Positions 32,207 through 41,859 are shown, counted from the first letter of the stretch. The stretch is DNA of 64,000 nucleotides from Pelomonas margarita (GCF_043555875.1 NZ_JBIGHW010000003.1:434001-498000); one strand, 5' to 3'. The notes: generated from the sequence alone by a model not told the origin. Numbers and translations are program-made.

Positions 32207-33523
32207 TCACGCCTCCCGCAGCGCCGTTGTCACCGGCAGCGACGCGGCCCGCACCGCCGGGAACAGCCCGCCGACAAAGCCGATGGCCAGGGCCCACTTG
32301 ATGCCTTCCCACAGCAGGCCGGGCGACACGGCCAGGTTGAAGCTCAGCTTGCCCACCGAGCCGGCCGACATCGTCGACGCCTCGAAGCCGTTGAACAGCA
32401 GCCAGGCCACGGCGCCACCGATGAGGCCGCCGAGCAGCGCCAGCAGCGTGGTCTCCAGCATCACGGCGACGACGACCGGCAGGCCGCGGAAGCCGATGGC
32501 GCGCAGCGTCGCGATCTCGCGCGCACGGCTGGCCACGGCGGCGAACATCGTATTGAGCGCGCCGAACACTGCGCCCACGGCCATGATGGCGCCGACGGTG
32601 ATGCCGATGATGCGCAGCACCTTGGCCATCTGCTCGCCCTGCTTGGAGAAGAACGCCAGCGTCGTCGACGCCTTGACCTTGAGTTGCGGGTTGGCCTCCA
32701 GCGCGGCACTGAAGGCTTCGATCGCCTCGGGCTTCTCCAGCTTCACGGTGGCCGAGTTGCGACCGCTGCCGCGCTTGTAAGCGTCGTTGACGACCTTGGC
32801 GTCGGCCCACAGTTCGGACTCCATCGCATCGCCCGACGCGAAGATGCCGACGACGGTCCACGGCTGGTTGCCCAGCTTCAGCGTCGCGCCGACCTGCAGG
32901 CCCTCGAACTGCCGCACGGCACCCTTGCCGACGATGAGTTCGCGCAGGCCCGGCTGGAAGGTTCGGCCCTCGACGATCCTGGCGTTGGGCCGCACGGCAA
33001 ACGCGGCCTCGCTGATGCCGCGCACCTGGGCGCTGCCCTCGTCGCGCGTCTTGCTGCCGCGAACCGGCAGGTTGGCGGCCACCACCGTCTCGGCCGACAC
33101 AATGGGCTCGCCCTTGGCGTTCTTCGCGATGCCGGGTGCCTGCTCGATCTGCACGAGGTCCTCGCGGCTCAGCGACGACGACACCTCGTTGGCCGACGCG
33201 CCGCGAAGCACGATCGCGGTATCCAGGCTGCCGGCGTTGCGCTGCGTGCGCGAGTAGCCCTCGGCCATGGCCAGCAGCGCCACCAGCACACCGACGACGC
33301 CGGCAATGCCCACGACGATGACCGCTGACGAGCCCAGCCGCTGGGTCAGCGTGCTGATGCCCACCGAAGCCACCGAGCGCGCCTGCGCGCCGGTGCGGAA
33401 AAGCAGCATCCACGCCGCCAGCAGCCCGGCCAATGCCACGGCGCCCCACCAGGGCATCAGCACCCAGCCGACCAGTATGAGGACGGTCAGCAACACCAGC
33501 CCCAGGTTCTTCAGGAACTTCAT
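32207..33523 (-). CDS. ABC exporter permease, MacB/FtsX-type (second subunit)
   Basis: The 438-residue protein has an N-terminal pair of membrane segments (LVLLTVLILVGWVLMPWWGA), a periplasmic MacB-PCD domain and the FtsX-type C-terminal four-helix unit. That unit contains the family mark AREIATLRAIGFRGLPVVVA. It is the third of four genes read leftward, coding for adaptor, ATPase, permease and permease. Substrate unknown; macrolides, lipids, lipoproteins or peptides are family possibilities. The real start is the ATG at 33523 (MKFLKNLGLV), 2 bases after the other permease gene. Confidence 0.88.
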   Translation of the reverse strand: MKFLKNLGLVLLTVLILVGWVLMPWWGAVALAGLLAAWMLLFRTGAQARSVASVGISTLTQRLGSSAVIVVGIAGVVGVLVALLAMAEGYSRTQRNAGSLDTAIVLRGASANEVSSSLSREDLVQIEQAPGIAKNAKGEPIVSAETVVAANLPVRGSKTRDEGSAQVRGISEAAFAVRPNARIVEGRTFQPGLRELIVGKGAVRQFEGLQVGATLKLGNQPWTVVGIFASGDAMESELWADAKVVNDAYKRGSGRNSATVKLEKPEAIEAFSAALEANPQLKVKASTTLAFFSKQGEQMAKVLRIIGITVGAIMAVGAVFGALNTMFAAVASRAREIATLRAIGFRGLPVVVAVMLETTLLALLGGLIGGAVAWLLFNGFEASTMSAGSVGKLSFNLAVSPGLLWEGIKWALAIGFVGGLFPAVRAASLPVTTALREA

Positions 33524-33525
33524 AG

Positions 33526-34695
33526 TCAGGCCCTCCCCGCCAGTGCATCGGTGATGTTGACGCGCATCGCGCGCAAGGCAGGCAGCGCGCCCACCAGCAG
33601 GCCGAACAGCAGCGCCAGCCCCGTGCCGATCAACCAGCTCGTCAGGCCGGCGGCCGGCAGGTTCAGCGCGCCGCCGCTGCCTGCGCTGACGGCCGGGCCG
33701 ATGACGCTGGCCAGCGCCAAGCCCACGACACCACCGATCAGCAGCAGCAGCACCGACTCGGCCAGCACCATGCTCAGCACGCTGCCGCCCGAGAAGCCCA
33801 GCGTCTTCAGCACCGCGATCTCGCCGGTGCGCTCGCGCACGGCCTGCATCATGGTGTTGCCCGCCAGCAGCAGCAATGTGAAGAACACGGCGCCCATGAT
33901 GGACGTGACGATGAGGTTGATGTCGGCGAGCTGCCGCATCCACGCCGACATCGCGGCCTGCTCGGTCAACGTGCGGGTCTCGTGGTCGGAGTTGGCGGAC
34001 AGTTCGTCGATGGCCTTGAGCACGCGGTCGGCCTGGTTCACGTCTTTGACACGCGTCACGTACCAGCCCACCTGGCCCTGATTCCACGGCGTCGTGTCGT
34101 CGAAGTACTTCCAGTTCAACAGGAACATCTGGTCGTAGAACGCGCCTGATTTCTTGTCGGGCACCTGGATGATGCCGACGATCTTGAACGGCCAGTTCTG
34201 ACTGCCATTGCGGTCCGGGAAGATGGTGGACTGCATGGGGATCTGGTCACCCACCTTCCAGCCGAACTTCTTGGCCAGCCCCTCGCCGACGATGGCGCCG
34301 TCCTTGGTGTCGGCGAACGCCTTGCGATGCTCGGCCGACACCTTCATCTCCGGGTAGATGTCGATGTAGTTTGGCGACACGGCGAAGCTGAAGACCTGGT
34401 TCTCGGGCTTCTGGTAAGCCCCGCCAAACCAGTTGGCGTAGGCCACGTCCTTGACGCCGTCGATCTGCGCGATGCGCGCGCCCAGCGACATGGGCAGCAG
34501 CTGGATGAAGCTGATCTTGGCGCCCGTCTGCAGGCGCTGGGCGCCGTTGGCGCTCTGGCCCGCCTGGTCAAAACCCACGCGCACCGCGTCCAGCAGCCCG
34601 AACAGCAAGAAGGCCGTGACGATGGACACCAGCGTCAGGAAGGTGCGGCCCTTGCGCCTGAACAGCGCGGCCCAGATGAGGTGGAGGTATTTCAT
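33526..34695 (-). CDS. ABC exporter permease, MacB/FtsX-type (first subunit)
   Basis: The 389-residue protein starts MKYLHLIWAALFRRKGRTFL, with one N-terminal membrane helix, a periplasmic domain to about residue 265, then three C-terminal helices. The FtsX loop is RERTGEIAVLKTLGFSGGSV. It is a sister of the second permease, so the exporter is probably a heterodimer. The gene is 15 bases downstream of the ATPase gene. Confidence 0.9.
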   Translation of the reverse strand: MKYLHLIWAALFRRKGRTFLTLVSIVTAFLLFGLLDAVRVGFDQAGQSANGAQRLQTGAKISFIQLLPMSLGARIAQIDGVKDVAYANWFGGAYQKPENQVFSFAVSPNYIDIYPEMKVSAEHRKAFADTKDGAIVGEGLAKKFGWKVGDQIPMQSTIFPDRNGSQNWPFKIVGIIQVPDKKSGAFYDQMFLLNWKYFDDTTPWNQGQVGWYVTRVKDVNQADRVLKAIDELSANSDHETRTLTEQAAMSAWMRQLADINLIVTSIMGAVFFTLLLLAGNTMMQAVRERTGEIAVLKTLGFSGGSVLSMVLAESVLLLLIGGVVGLALASVIGPAVSAGSGGALNLPAAGLTSWLIGTGLALLFGLLVGALPALRAMRVNITDALAGRA

Positions 34696-34710
34696 GGCGA
34701 CCTCCGGCGC

Positions 34711-35409
34711 TCAGGCCACGGCCTCGGCGGCCGACACCAGCGTGCCCTTGTCCAGGTGCAGCGTGCGGCTGGCGCGGGCGGCGGCACGCGGGTCGTGCGT
34801 GACCATGACGATGGTCTTGCCATGCTCGCGGTTGAGCGCCTGCAGCAGCGTCAGCACGTCTTCGGCGCTCTGCCGGTCCAGGTCGCCGGTGGGCTCGTCG
34901 CAGACCAGCAACGTGGGGTCGGACACGATGGCCCGCGCGATGGACACGCGCTGCTGCTGGCCCCCCGACAGCTCGGTGGGCTTGTGCGAGGCCCGGTCGG
35001 CCAGCCCGACGAGCTGCAGCGCGATGGTGGCGCGCTTCCTGCGCTCGGCCGCCGACAGCTTGGTCAGCAGCAGCGGCAGCTCCACGTTCTTCTGCGCCGA
35101 CAGCGTCGGCATCAGGTTGTAGAACTGGAACACGAAGCCCACCTTGGACGCCCGCCACCTGGCCAGCGCGCTGCCGCCCAGCTGATCGATGCGCTCGCCG
35201 CCCACGCTGATGGCGCCGCCGCTGGGCGCATCCAGCCCGCCCATCAGGTTGAGCAGCGTCGTCTTGCCGGAGCCCGACGGACCCATCAGCGCGAGGAAGT
35301 CGCCCTGCGCCACATCGAGGTTGATGCCGTGCAGCACCTCCACGGTCTGCTTGCCGCGAACATAGGCCTTGGACAGGTCCCGGACTTCGATCAAAGCGCT
35401 CATGCTCAT
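34711..35409 (-). CDS. ABC exporter ATPase (MacB/LolD-type)
   Basis: The 232-residue protein has all ABC motifs: Walker A GPSGSGKTTLLNLMGG near residue 40, the signature LSGGQQQRVSIARAI, Walker B TLLVCDEPTGDLD and the switch His (VMVTHDPRAA). LolD/MacB/FtsE-type ATPases power FtsX-like permeases, which matches the neighbours. Its ATG overlaps the adaptor stop (ATGA), so it is coupled to it. Confidence 0.93.
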   Translation of the reverse strand: MSMSALIEVRDLSKAYVRGKQTVEVLHGINLDVAQGDFLALMGPSGSGKTTLLNLMGGLDAPSGGAISVGGERIDQLGGSALARWRASKVGFVFQFYNLMPTLSAQKNVELPLLLTKLSAAERRKRATIALQLVGLADRASHKPTELSGGQQQRVSIARAIVSDPTLLVCDEPTGDLDRQSAEDVLTLLQALNREHGKTIVMVTHDPRAAARASRTLHLDKGTLVSAAEAVA

Positions 35410-36587
35410 TCCTTGTTGGCGACGTTTGAACCTGGCTTGAGGTCGGCAGGCGGCGACACGACGACCGTCTCACCGGCCTTCAATCCACGGGTGGCGAGCC
35501 TGAACTTGCCGACATCGTCACCGAGCGTCACGACGCGCCGCTCGGCCTTGCCGCCGGCCACCACGTAGACCACGGCGTTGCCCTTGGCTGGCTCCAGCCC
35601 GTCCTCGACGCGGACGGCAGCCGGCGGCACTAGCACGCCCGGCACCGGCTTCGCGTCCACTGCCGCCTTGGCCGCCAGGAAACTCACGCGCACGCCCATG
35701 TCGGGCACCACGCGCTCGTCCTTCTGCTCCAGCGCCACGCGCACCTTGACGGTCGCCTTGCCGCGGTCCGCACTCGGGATGACGGCCACCACATGGGCCG
35801 GGATGCGCCAGTCCGGGTAGGCGTCCAGCACCGCCTCGCAAGGCATGTCGGGCTTGACCTGCGCGATGTAGGACTCGTTGACGTCGACGTTCACCTCCAG
35901 CGAGTCCATGTCGACGATGGTGCCCACGCCAGTGCGCGTGAAGCCGCCGCCAGCGGACAGCGGCGAGATGATCTCGCCCACCTGCGCCGCACGCGCCGTA
36001 ACGACACCGTCAAACGGCGCTCGCACGGTCGCGTAATCGAAGTTGACCTTCGTCTGGCGGGCCTGCGCCTGGGCGGCCTCGACCTGACGACGGGCGGCCT
36101 CCAGCTGCGCGGCATACGACTTCACGGCGGTCGCTGCCTGCTCGCGGGACTGGTGCGTCGTCATGCCACTGGCCGCCAGCTCGACCTGACGGCGCTCATT
36201 GGCCTGCGCCTGCTCCAGCTGCGCCTGCAATTGCCCCAGGTTGGCCTCGGCGGTGCGCACCTGCGCCTGCGCGGCGGCCATGGCCGCCTTCAGGCCGGTA
36301 TCGTCCAGCCGCGCCAGCACCTGGCCCTTGCGCACCTTGAAGCCCTCGTCGATGAGCACCTCCACCAGCGTGCCGGTCATCTGCGCAGACACGGTGGCCA
36401 TGCGCCGCGCCGTCACATAGCCGGTGGCCTGCAGCACCGCGTCGCTGCGCGCACCCTGGCCGTTGGCCCGCACGGCGACGGTCTCCACCGCCACGGGCCG
36501 GTTGGCCGCCAGCAGCCACCAGGCCCCGCCGCCCGCCAGCGCCAGCACGGCCGCGCCCGCCGCCACGCCCCACACCCAGCGCGACAT
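35406..36587 (-). CDS. Periplasmic adaptor protein of the ABC exporter (MacA/HlyD-like)
   Basis: The 393-residue product has one N-terminal membrane helix (GVAAGAAVLALAGGGAWWLL). It also has a lipoyl/barrel-sandwich region (VLQATGYVTARRMATVSAQM), a long coiled-coil hairpin (about 110-190) and a beta-barrel domain. This layout bridges the ABC permease to an outer-membrane channel. The ATG at 36587 is weakly supported. In-frame codons continue upstream for about 25 residues (for example RVIDTGLLKDLRIDG), which look like the N-terminal cytosolic extension of homologues, but there is no ATG, GTG or TTG start there. Confidence 0.88.
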   Translation of the reverse strand: MSRWVWGVAAGAAVLALAGGGAWWLLAANRPVAVETVAVRANGQGARSDAVLQATGYVTARRMATVSAQMTGTLVEVLIDEGFKVRKGQVLARLDDTGLKAAMAAAQAQVRTAEANLGQLQAQLEQAQANERRQVELAASGMTTHQSREQAATAVKSYAAQLEAARRQVEAAQAQARQTKVNFDYATVRAPFDGVVTARAAQVGEIISPLSAGGGFTRTGVGTIVDMDSLEVNVDVNESYIAQVKPDMPCEAVLDAYPDWRIPAHVVAVIPSADRGKATVKVRVALEQKDERVVPDMGVRVSFLAAKAAVDAKPVPGVLVPPAAVRVEDGLEPAKGNAVVYVVAGGKAERRVVTLGDDVGKFRLATRGLKAGETVVVSPPADLKPGSNVANKE

Positions 36588-36786
36588 GCCGCCGCCGTGG
36601 TCCTCGCGCTGCGCACCGTCGATGCGCAGGTCCTTCAGCAGTCCGGTGTCGATGACGCGCTCCCGAAAGTTTCCGCCCCGGTTTGGAACGAGGCGGATTC
36701 TGCACAGACAAGGCTGTCAGCGCCTCAGGGCTTTCGACGAACGGCGGCTGGCGCGGCTGAACAGCTGCCAGCCGGGGTGAATGGCG

Positions 36787-37434
36787 TCAGCTGGCCACCA
36801 GGCCGTTGCGGATGGCGTAGACCGTCAGCTCGGAGTTGTTGCCCAGGCCCAGCTTCTCCAGCACACGGGCGCGGTAGACGCTGACGGTCTTGGGGCTGAG
36901 CATCAGCTCCTCGGCGATGTCGGACAGGCGCTTGCCCGACGCGATCATCACCAGCGTCTGCAGCTCGCGGTCGGACAGCTTCTGGTGCGCCTGCTCGGTG
37001 ACGGGCGCCGTCAGGCTCTCCACCAGCATCTGCGCGATCTCGGGCGTCACGTACTTGCGCCCCTGGGCCACGGTGCGCACCGCCTGCACCAGCGTGGCCG
37101 GGTCACCGCCCTTGTTGACGTAGCCATAGGCGCCCGCCTTCAGCGCGCGGATGGCGTACTGGTCCTCCGGGTACATCGACACGATCAGCGCGCGCAGCGG
37201 CGAGCCCTCGTCCTTCAGCACGTGCAGCACGTCCAGGCCAGAGCGGCCGGGCATGTTGATGTCCAGCACCAGCACGTCGCAGCTGTCCTCGCTGCCCAGC
37301 TTGTGCAGCAGACCGCGCAATTCGGTGTAGTCACCGGCCTCGCCGACGACCTGGATGTCGTCCGCATCGGCCAGCGTGTCACGGATGCCCCGGCGGATGA
37401 GGCCGTGGTCGTCGCAAAGGATGACGCGGATCAT
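36787..37434 (-). CDS. LuxR/NarL-type response regulator
   Basis: The 215-residue protein has a receiver domain with acidic pair D8/D9, phospho-Asp in VLVLDINMPGRSGLDVL, and a C-terminal LuxR helix-turn-helix (KLSDRELQTLVMIASGKRLSDIA). It is a transcription regulator activated by the sensor kinase encoded just upstream; the genes overlap by 4 bases. Targets are not visible. A NarL/RcsB-like dyad before flhD is a possible but untested target. Confidence 0.92.
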   Translation of the reverse strand: MIRVILCDDHGLIRRGIRDTLADADDIQVVGEAGDYTELRGLLHKLGSEDSCDVLVLDINMPGRSGLDVLHVLKDEGSPLRALIVSMYPEDQYAIRALKAGAYGYVNKGGDPATLVQAVRTVAQGRKYVTPEIAQMLVESLTAPVTEQAHQKLSDRELQTLVMIASGKRLSDIAEELMLSPKTVSVYRARVLEKLGLGNNSELTVYAIRNGLVAS

Positions 37435-38588
37435 GCCCGGCTCCAGATGGAGTGGGCCGGCTCGACGCCGAAGTCGGTCGAGTCATCCAGCGCGTCGATG
37501 GCCTCGGGGTCCAGCGGCACGGTCAGGATGAGGCTGGTGCCCTGCCCTGGCGTGCTGGACAGATCCACCCAGCCGCCGACCGTCGCGGCGCGCTCGTGCA
37601 GGCCGCGGATGCCGAAGGATCGTTCCTTGGCCAGATCGGCCTCGGCCACGCCGCGGCCGTTGTCACGGATCTCCAGCGTCAGCACACCGGAGTCCAAGCT
37701 CAGCTCCAGATCCACGCGCGTGGCGCCGGAATGCTTGGACACGTTGGTCAGCGCCTCCTGCGCCGTGCGGTAGGCCACCAGCGGCACGCCCGGCGGCAAC
37801 GCCAGGCGCTCCTCGCCGATGCGCAGGCCGGCCTCGATGCCGGTACGGCGCTCGAAACGCGCCGTCATCCACTGCAGTGCAGCCACCAGGCCCTGCTCCA
37901 GGATGGCGGGCCGCAGGTTGTGCATGATGCGCTGGCTGGCATCGATGGCCGCACTGACCGTCTCCAGCGCCGCTGCCACACGGGCGCGCACTTCGGGCGC
38001 CTGCGCGTGACGGTCTATCCAGGCCAGGTCGAACTTGATGGCAGTCAGCGAGCCGCCGACGTCGTCGTGGATCTCACGTGCGATCGCCGCGCGCTCCAGT
38101 TCCACGCTGGTCTGCAGGTGGCCGGCCAACTGACGCAGGCGCTGCTTGGAGCGCACCAGTTCCTCTTCGGACGCACGCCGCGCCAGTTCGCTGTCCGCAG
38201 CATCCACGGCATGCAGCAGGGCCGGCGCCAGCCGCGCCAGGTTGCTCTTCAACAGGTAGTCGGCGGCGCCGTTGCGCATGGCGGCCACGGCGGCGTCCTC
38301 ACCGATCTCGCCGGACACCAGCAGAAACGGCGTCAGCAATTGACGATCCTTCACCGCCTCCAGCACCTGCAGGCCCGTGAAGCCCGGCAGGTTGTAGTCG
38401 GACACGATGGCGTCCCAGGGCTGGTCCAGCGCCACCAGCACGGCCGGTAGCGCATCCAGGCGCTGCATCTCGACAGCCACACCCGCACGGATCAACTGGG
38501 TCAGGATGAGCTGGTGGTCAAGGTCGGCGTCCTCGACATGCAACACCCGCAGGATCCGGCCCGTCTGCCCCACACCAGAAGTCGTCAT
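37431..38588 (-). CDS. REC-linked HisKA_3 sensor histidine kinase
   Basis: The 385-residue protein lacks membrane segments. It starts with a receiver domain (HVEDADLDHQLILTQLIR; acceptor in VSDYNLPGFTGL), followed by a short coiled linker (SELARRASEEELVRSKQRLRQ). Next are a NarX-type kinase core with REIHDDVGGSLTAIKFDLAW and a GHKL ATPase domain (TAQEALTNVSKHS, DNGRGVAEADLA, GIRGLHERAATVGG). Start at the ATG 38588 is chosen because the receiver begins there. A soluble kinase with an N-terminal receiver suggests input by phosphorelay rather than by direct sensing. Confidence 0.88.
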   Translation of the reverse strand: MTTSGVGQTGRILRVLHVEDADLDHQLILTQLIRAGVAVEMQRLDALPAVLVALDQPWDAIVSDYNLPGFTGLQVLEAVKDRQLLTPFLLVSGEIGEDAAVAAMRNGAADYLLKSNLARLAPALLHAVDAADSELARRASEEELVRSKQRLRQLAGHLQTSVELERAAIAREIHDDVGGSLTAIKFDLAWIDRHAQAPEVRARVAAALETVSAAIDASQRIMHNLRPAILEQGLVAALQWMTARFERRTGIEAGLRIGEERLALPPGVPLVAYRTAQEALTNVSKHSGATRVDLELSLDSGVLTLEIRDNGRGVAEADLAKERSFGIRGLHERAATVGGWVDLSSTPGQGTSLILTVPLDPEAIDALDDSTDFGVEPAHSIWSRA

Positions 38589-38785
38589 GGGGCCGCAGTA
38601 TGCCGTGACGTTGATGGGCAGCACGCAAGCCCGCTCAACGCACGCCAGACCGGTAATACCGCGCGTTCTCATGACATCTGCCGGTCGACAGCTGCCGAAA
38701 ATGGCGTGAACATGCAATGATTGATTCGCCCTGATGGATCCGCAGGGTCATGTGACAAGAAGCAGCATCCCCTCGCGGAGACACG

Positions 38786-39253
38786 ATGCAGACAGACAAC
38801 CTCACCGAAGTCAAATTAGACGATGCCCTGACGGCCATGCCGCTGCTTGCAGCTGCAGAGCTGCAGGATCACCTGATGACGGTGACGAACGACCTTGAGC
38901 GGCTGCAGCGCCTGCTAGATGACGCGGGCGAGGCTCTGTCCACGCATTTCTACAGCGCGTCAAACCAAGCCATGTCGCTGCTCAGCGGCACCGACGGCGG
39001 CCCCGCTGCCGACGGGCTCAAGCACATCATGCAAGACATCGCCAGCGCCATCACCGCCCTGCAGTTCCAGGACATGGCCACGCAGTTGATCGCCCACACC
39101 AGCCAGCGCCTGCGCAACTGCGCCGACCAGTTGGCGCGCGACACCTTCGGCACGGACGACGAGGACGGCGCCGCCGTCGTCGAGATCGCGCCGCTGCGCC
39201 CCAACCCGGTCACGCAGGACGAGATGGACGCCGGCTCCATCGAACTTTTCTGA
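38786..39253 (+). CDS. CheZ-like protein of the chemotaxis cluster
   Basis: No exact family name is certain, but the 155-residue helical protein has the segment ALQFQDMATQLIAHTSQRL near residues 91-109. Its DxxxQ spacing (D96, Q100) matches the catalytic Asp and Gln of CheZ (QDFHDLTGQ in this genome's CheZ). It ends in an acidic tail (DEMDAGSIELF) as CheZ-type proteins do. It directly precedes cheY2-cheA-cheW. I infer a second, divergent CheY-P phosphatase or scaffold. CCCTCGCGGAGACACG precedes the ATG. Confidence 0.6.
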   Translation: MQTDNLTEVKLDDALTAMPLLAAAELQDHLMTVTNDLERLQRLLDDAGEALSTHFYSASNQAMSLLSGTDGGPAADGLKHIMQDIASAITALQFQDMATQLIAHTSQRLRNCADQLARDTFGTDDEDGAAVVEIAPLRPNPVTQDEMDAGSIELF

Positions 39254-39304
39254 ACCCCCGCTTCACAAGCCTCCCAGGCAAACTCTCTCTCGGAGAAAAC
39301 TCAA

Positions 39305-39667
39305 ATGCACTCAATCCTCGCTGTCGACGATTCGGCCTCGATGCGCCAGATGGTGGCCTTCACGCTCAAGAACGCCGGCTTCAATGTGGTGGAAGCAGTG
39401 GACGGGCAGGATGCCTGGGAAAAGTCCGGCCAGCGTGATTTCGACCTCGTGCTGACCGACCAGAACATGCCGCGCATGGATGGCATCAGCCTCACCAAGA
39501 AGCTGCGCGAGAACCCGAAGTTCAAGACCACGCCCATCCTGATCCTGACCACCGAGTCCAGCGACACGATGAAGCAGGCCGGCCGCGCCGCTGGCGCCAC
39601 CGGCTGGCTGGTCAAGCCGTTCGATCCGGCCAAGCTGATCGAAGTGATCGGCAAGGTCATTCGCTGA
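39305..39667 (+). CDS. cheY: CheY-like response regulator of the cheA cluster
   Basis: A single receiver domain of 120 residues, distinct from the CheY at 2935. It has D8/D9, phospho-acceptor D52 in VLTDQNMPRMDG, T82/T83 and K104. It lacks the enterobacterial motor-binding style of the other copy, so it may carry phosphate between CheA and other partners or compete for it. It is 51 bases after the CheZ-like gene and 25 bases before cheA; both partners are immediate. Confidence 0.93.
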   Translation: MHSILAVDDSASMRQMVAFTLKNAGFNVVEAVDGQDAWEKSGQRDFDLVLTDQNMPRMDGISLTKKLRENPKFKTTPILILTTESSDTMKQAGRAAGATGWLVKPFDPAKLIEVIGKVIR

Positions 39668-39692
39668 AGCCGGTTTCAGGGGAGCACCAGCC

Positions 39693-41828
39693 ATGGGTGA
39701 CATGACCACCGAAGGCGCCAGCATCAGCGCTGGCATCGACCTCAGCCAGTTCTACCAGGTCTTCTTCGAAGAAGCCGGTGAGAACCTCGACAACATGGAG
39801 CAGTTGCTGCTCAACGTGAACGTCGAGGCGGCAGACGACGAGGAACTGAACGCCATCTTCCGCTGCGCCCACTCCATCAAGGGTGGCGCGGCGACGTTTG
39901 GCTTCAGCGACGTTGCCGAGCTGACCCACCAAATGGAGACGCTGCTGGACAAGCTGCGCCGCCATGAACTGCAACCCAACGCCGCCATGGTGGACGTACT
40001 GCTGCAGTCAGGCGACGCCTTGCGCGCGCAGTTGGGCCGTCATCAGGGTTCCGGCGCCGACCCGGTCGACACCGCCGACCTGCTCGCCAACATCAAGGCC
40101 TTCGTCGAGGGCGGCGCTGCACCTGCGGCGGCGGCCCCCAAGGCCGCCGCGCCGGCCCCCACGCCAACACCAGTCAACGCACCGGCCCCGGCAGACGCTG
40201 TGCCGGCTGGCACACGACTGCTGGAGCTGCAGGTCGGGCCGCTGTCCGATCCCAGCGTCGCAGACAACCTCGTTGACCTGTTCAAGGAAATCACCGACCT
40301 CGGCACCATCGAGCCGCTGGACGCCGGTCAGAGCTCGGACGGCATGCGCCGCTTCAAGGTCCTGACCGGTTCCAGCGACAACGACCTGCTGGACCTCTTC
40401 ACCTTCCATGTCGCCCGCGAACAGGTCAAGCTGACGCCGCTGGGCCCGGGCTTCGGCTTCTATGACGGCGCACCCGGTGCACCGCCGGCAGAAGCGCCTT
40501 CCGCAGACCCCGGCTACGGCTTCTTCAGCGATGCCCCCGGCGTCCCCTCCGGCGCCACAGCGGAGGCGCCTGCTGCGGCACCAGTGACGACGGCCGCAAT
40601 CGTTGCAGCGAGGCCTGCAGCCGCCCCCGCCAAGTCGGATGCCAAGCCGGCCGGTGGCGGCATGGACCAGACCACGCTGCGCGTCTCCATCGAGAAGGTC
40701 GACCAGCTCATCAACCTGGTTGGCGAGCTCGTCATCACGCAGGCCATGCTGGCCCAGAACAGCCGCGAACTCGACCCTGCGCTGTACCAGCAGCTGACAT
40801 CCGGTCTTGCCGACCTGGAGCGCAACACGCGCGACCTGCAGGAATCGGTCATGTCGATCCGCATGATTCCGATGTCAACGGTGTTCAATCGCTTCCCACG
40901 CATGCTGCGCGACCTGGCTGCCAAGCTGGGCAAGAAGGTCGAACTGGTCACGCAAGGTGAAGCCACCGAGCTGGACAAGAGCCTGGTCGAGAAGATCACC
41001 GACCCGCTGACCCACCTGGTGCGAAACAGCTGCGACCATGGCATCGAGATGCCGGCCGACCGCCTCGCCAAGGGCAAGTCCGAGCAGGGCACGATCACGC
41101 TGGTCGCGTCCCACCAGGGCGGCAGCATCGTCATCGAGGTTCGCGACGACGGCCGCGGCCTGAACCGCGAGAAGCTGATCAAGAAGGCCCGCGAGAAGGG
41201 CATCGACGCGCCGGACTCCATGACCGACGCGGAATGCTGGGGCCTGATCTTCGCCCCGGGTTTCTCCACCGCCGAGCAGGTGACGGACGTCTCCGGCCGC
41301 GGCGTCGGCATGGACGTGGTCAAGAAAAACATCACCTCGCTGGGTGGCACGGTGGAGATCGACTCCGCCGAGGGCTACGGCATGAAGGTCTCTGTGCGCC
41401 TGCCGCTCACACTCGCCATCATGGACGGCATGAGCGTGGGCGTGGGCGACGAGTGCTACATCCTGCCGCTGTCCTCCGTCGTTGAGTCTTTCCAGGTGCA
41501 GGCCGACACCATCAAGACCGTCGCCGGCTCTGGTCGCGTCGTCGAGGTGCGTGACGAGTACATGCCCGTCATCGAGCTCGAGAAGGTCTTCGACGTGCCG
41601 CGCTTCGACTTCGAACATGTCAGCTCCATCATGGTCGTCGTGGAGGCCGAAGGCGGCCGCGTCGCGCTGCTGGTGGACGAGCTGCTCGGCCAGCAACAGG
41701 TCGTCGTGAAAAACCTGGAAGCCAACTACCGCAAGGTCAATGATGTGTCCGGCGCCACCATCATGGGTGACGGCCGCGTGGCGCTGATCCTGGACGTCGG
41801 CAGCCTCGTGCGCCGCTCGCGCCATTAA
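39693..41828 (+). CDS. cheA: CheA, chemotaxis histidine kinase
   Basis: The 711-residue kinase has a P1 phospho-transfer domain with H60 (RCAHSIKGGAATFG), an Ala/Pro linker, and a second domain around 170-260 (LFTFHVAREQVKLTPLGPGF). Then come the dimerisation domain and the ATPase core (THLVRNSCDHGIEM, VRDDGRGLNREKL, SGRGVGMDVVKKNI). A C-terminal CheW-like domain follows (GDECYILPLSSVVESFQVQ). Length and order are normal. It is followed by cheW and a receptor gene, giving one signalling unit. Confidence 0.96.
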   Translation: MGDMTTEGASISAGIDLSQFYQVFFEEAGENLDNMEQLLLNVNVEAADDEELNAIFRCAHSIKGGAATFGFSDVAELTHQMETLLDKLRRHELQPNAAMVDVLLQSGDALRAQLGRHQGSGADPVDTADLLANIKAFVEGGAAPAAAAPKAAAPAPTPTPVNAPAPADAVPAGTRLLELQVGPLSDPSVADNLVDLFKEITDLGTIEPLDAGQSSDGMRRFKVLTGSSDNDLLDLFTFHVAREQVKLTPLGPGFGFYDGAPGAPPAEAPSADPGYGFFSDAPGVPSGATAEAPAAAPVTTAAIVAARPAAAPAKSDAKPAGGGMDQTTLRVSIEKVDQLINLVGELVITQAMLAQNSRELDPALYQQLTSGLADLERNTRDLQESVMSIRMIPMSTVFNRFPRMLRDLAAKLGKKVELVTQGEATELDKSLVEKITDPLTHLVRNSCDHGIEMPADRLAKGKSEQGTITLVASHQGGSIVIEVRDDGRGLNREKLIKKAREKGIDAPDSMTDAECWGLIFAPGFSTAEQVTDVSGRGVGMDVVKKNITSLGGTVEIDSAEGYGMKVSVRLPLTLAIMDGMSVGVGDECYILPLSSVVESFQVQADTIKTVAGSGRVVEVRDEYMPVIELEKVFDVPRFDFEHVSSIMVVVEAEGGRVALLVDELLGQQQVVVKNLEANYRKVNDVSGATIMGDGRVALILDVGSLVRRSRH

Positions 41829-41859
41829 CAACCCAACCAATACAGACAGAGAGGTTCGC

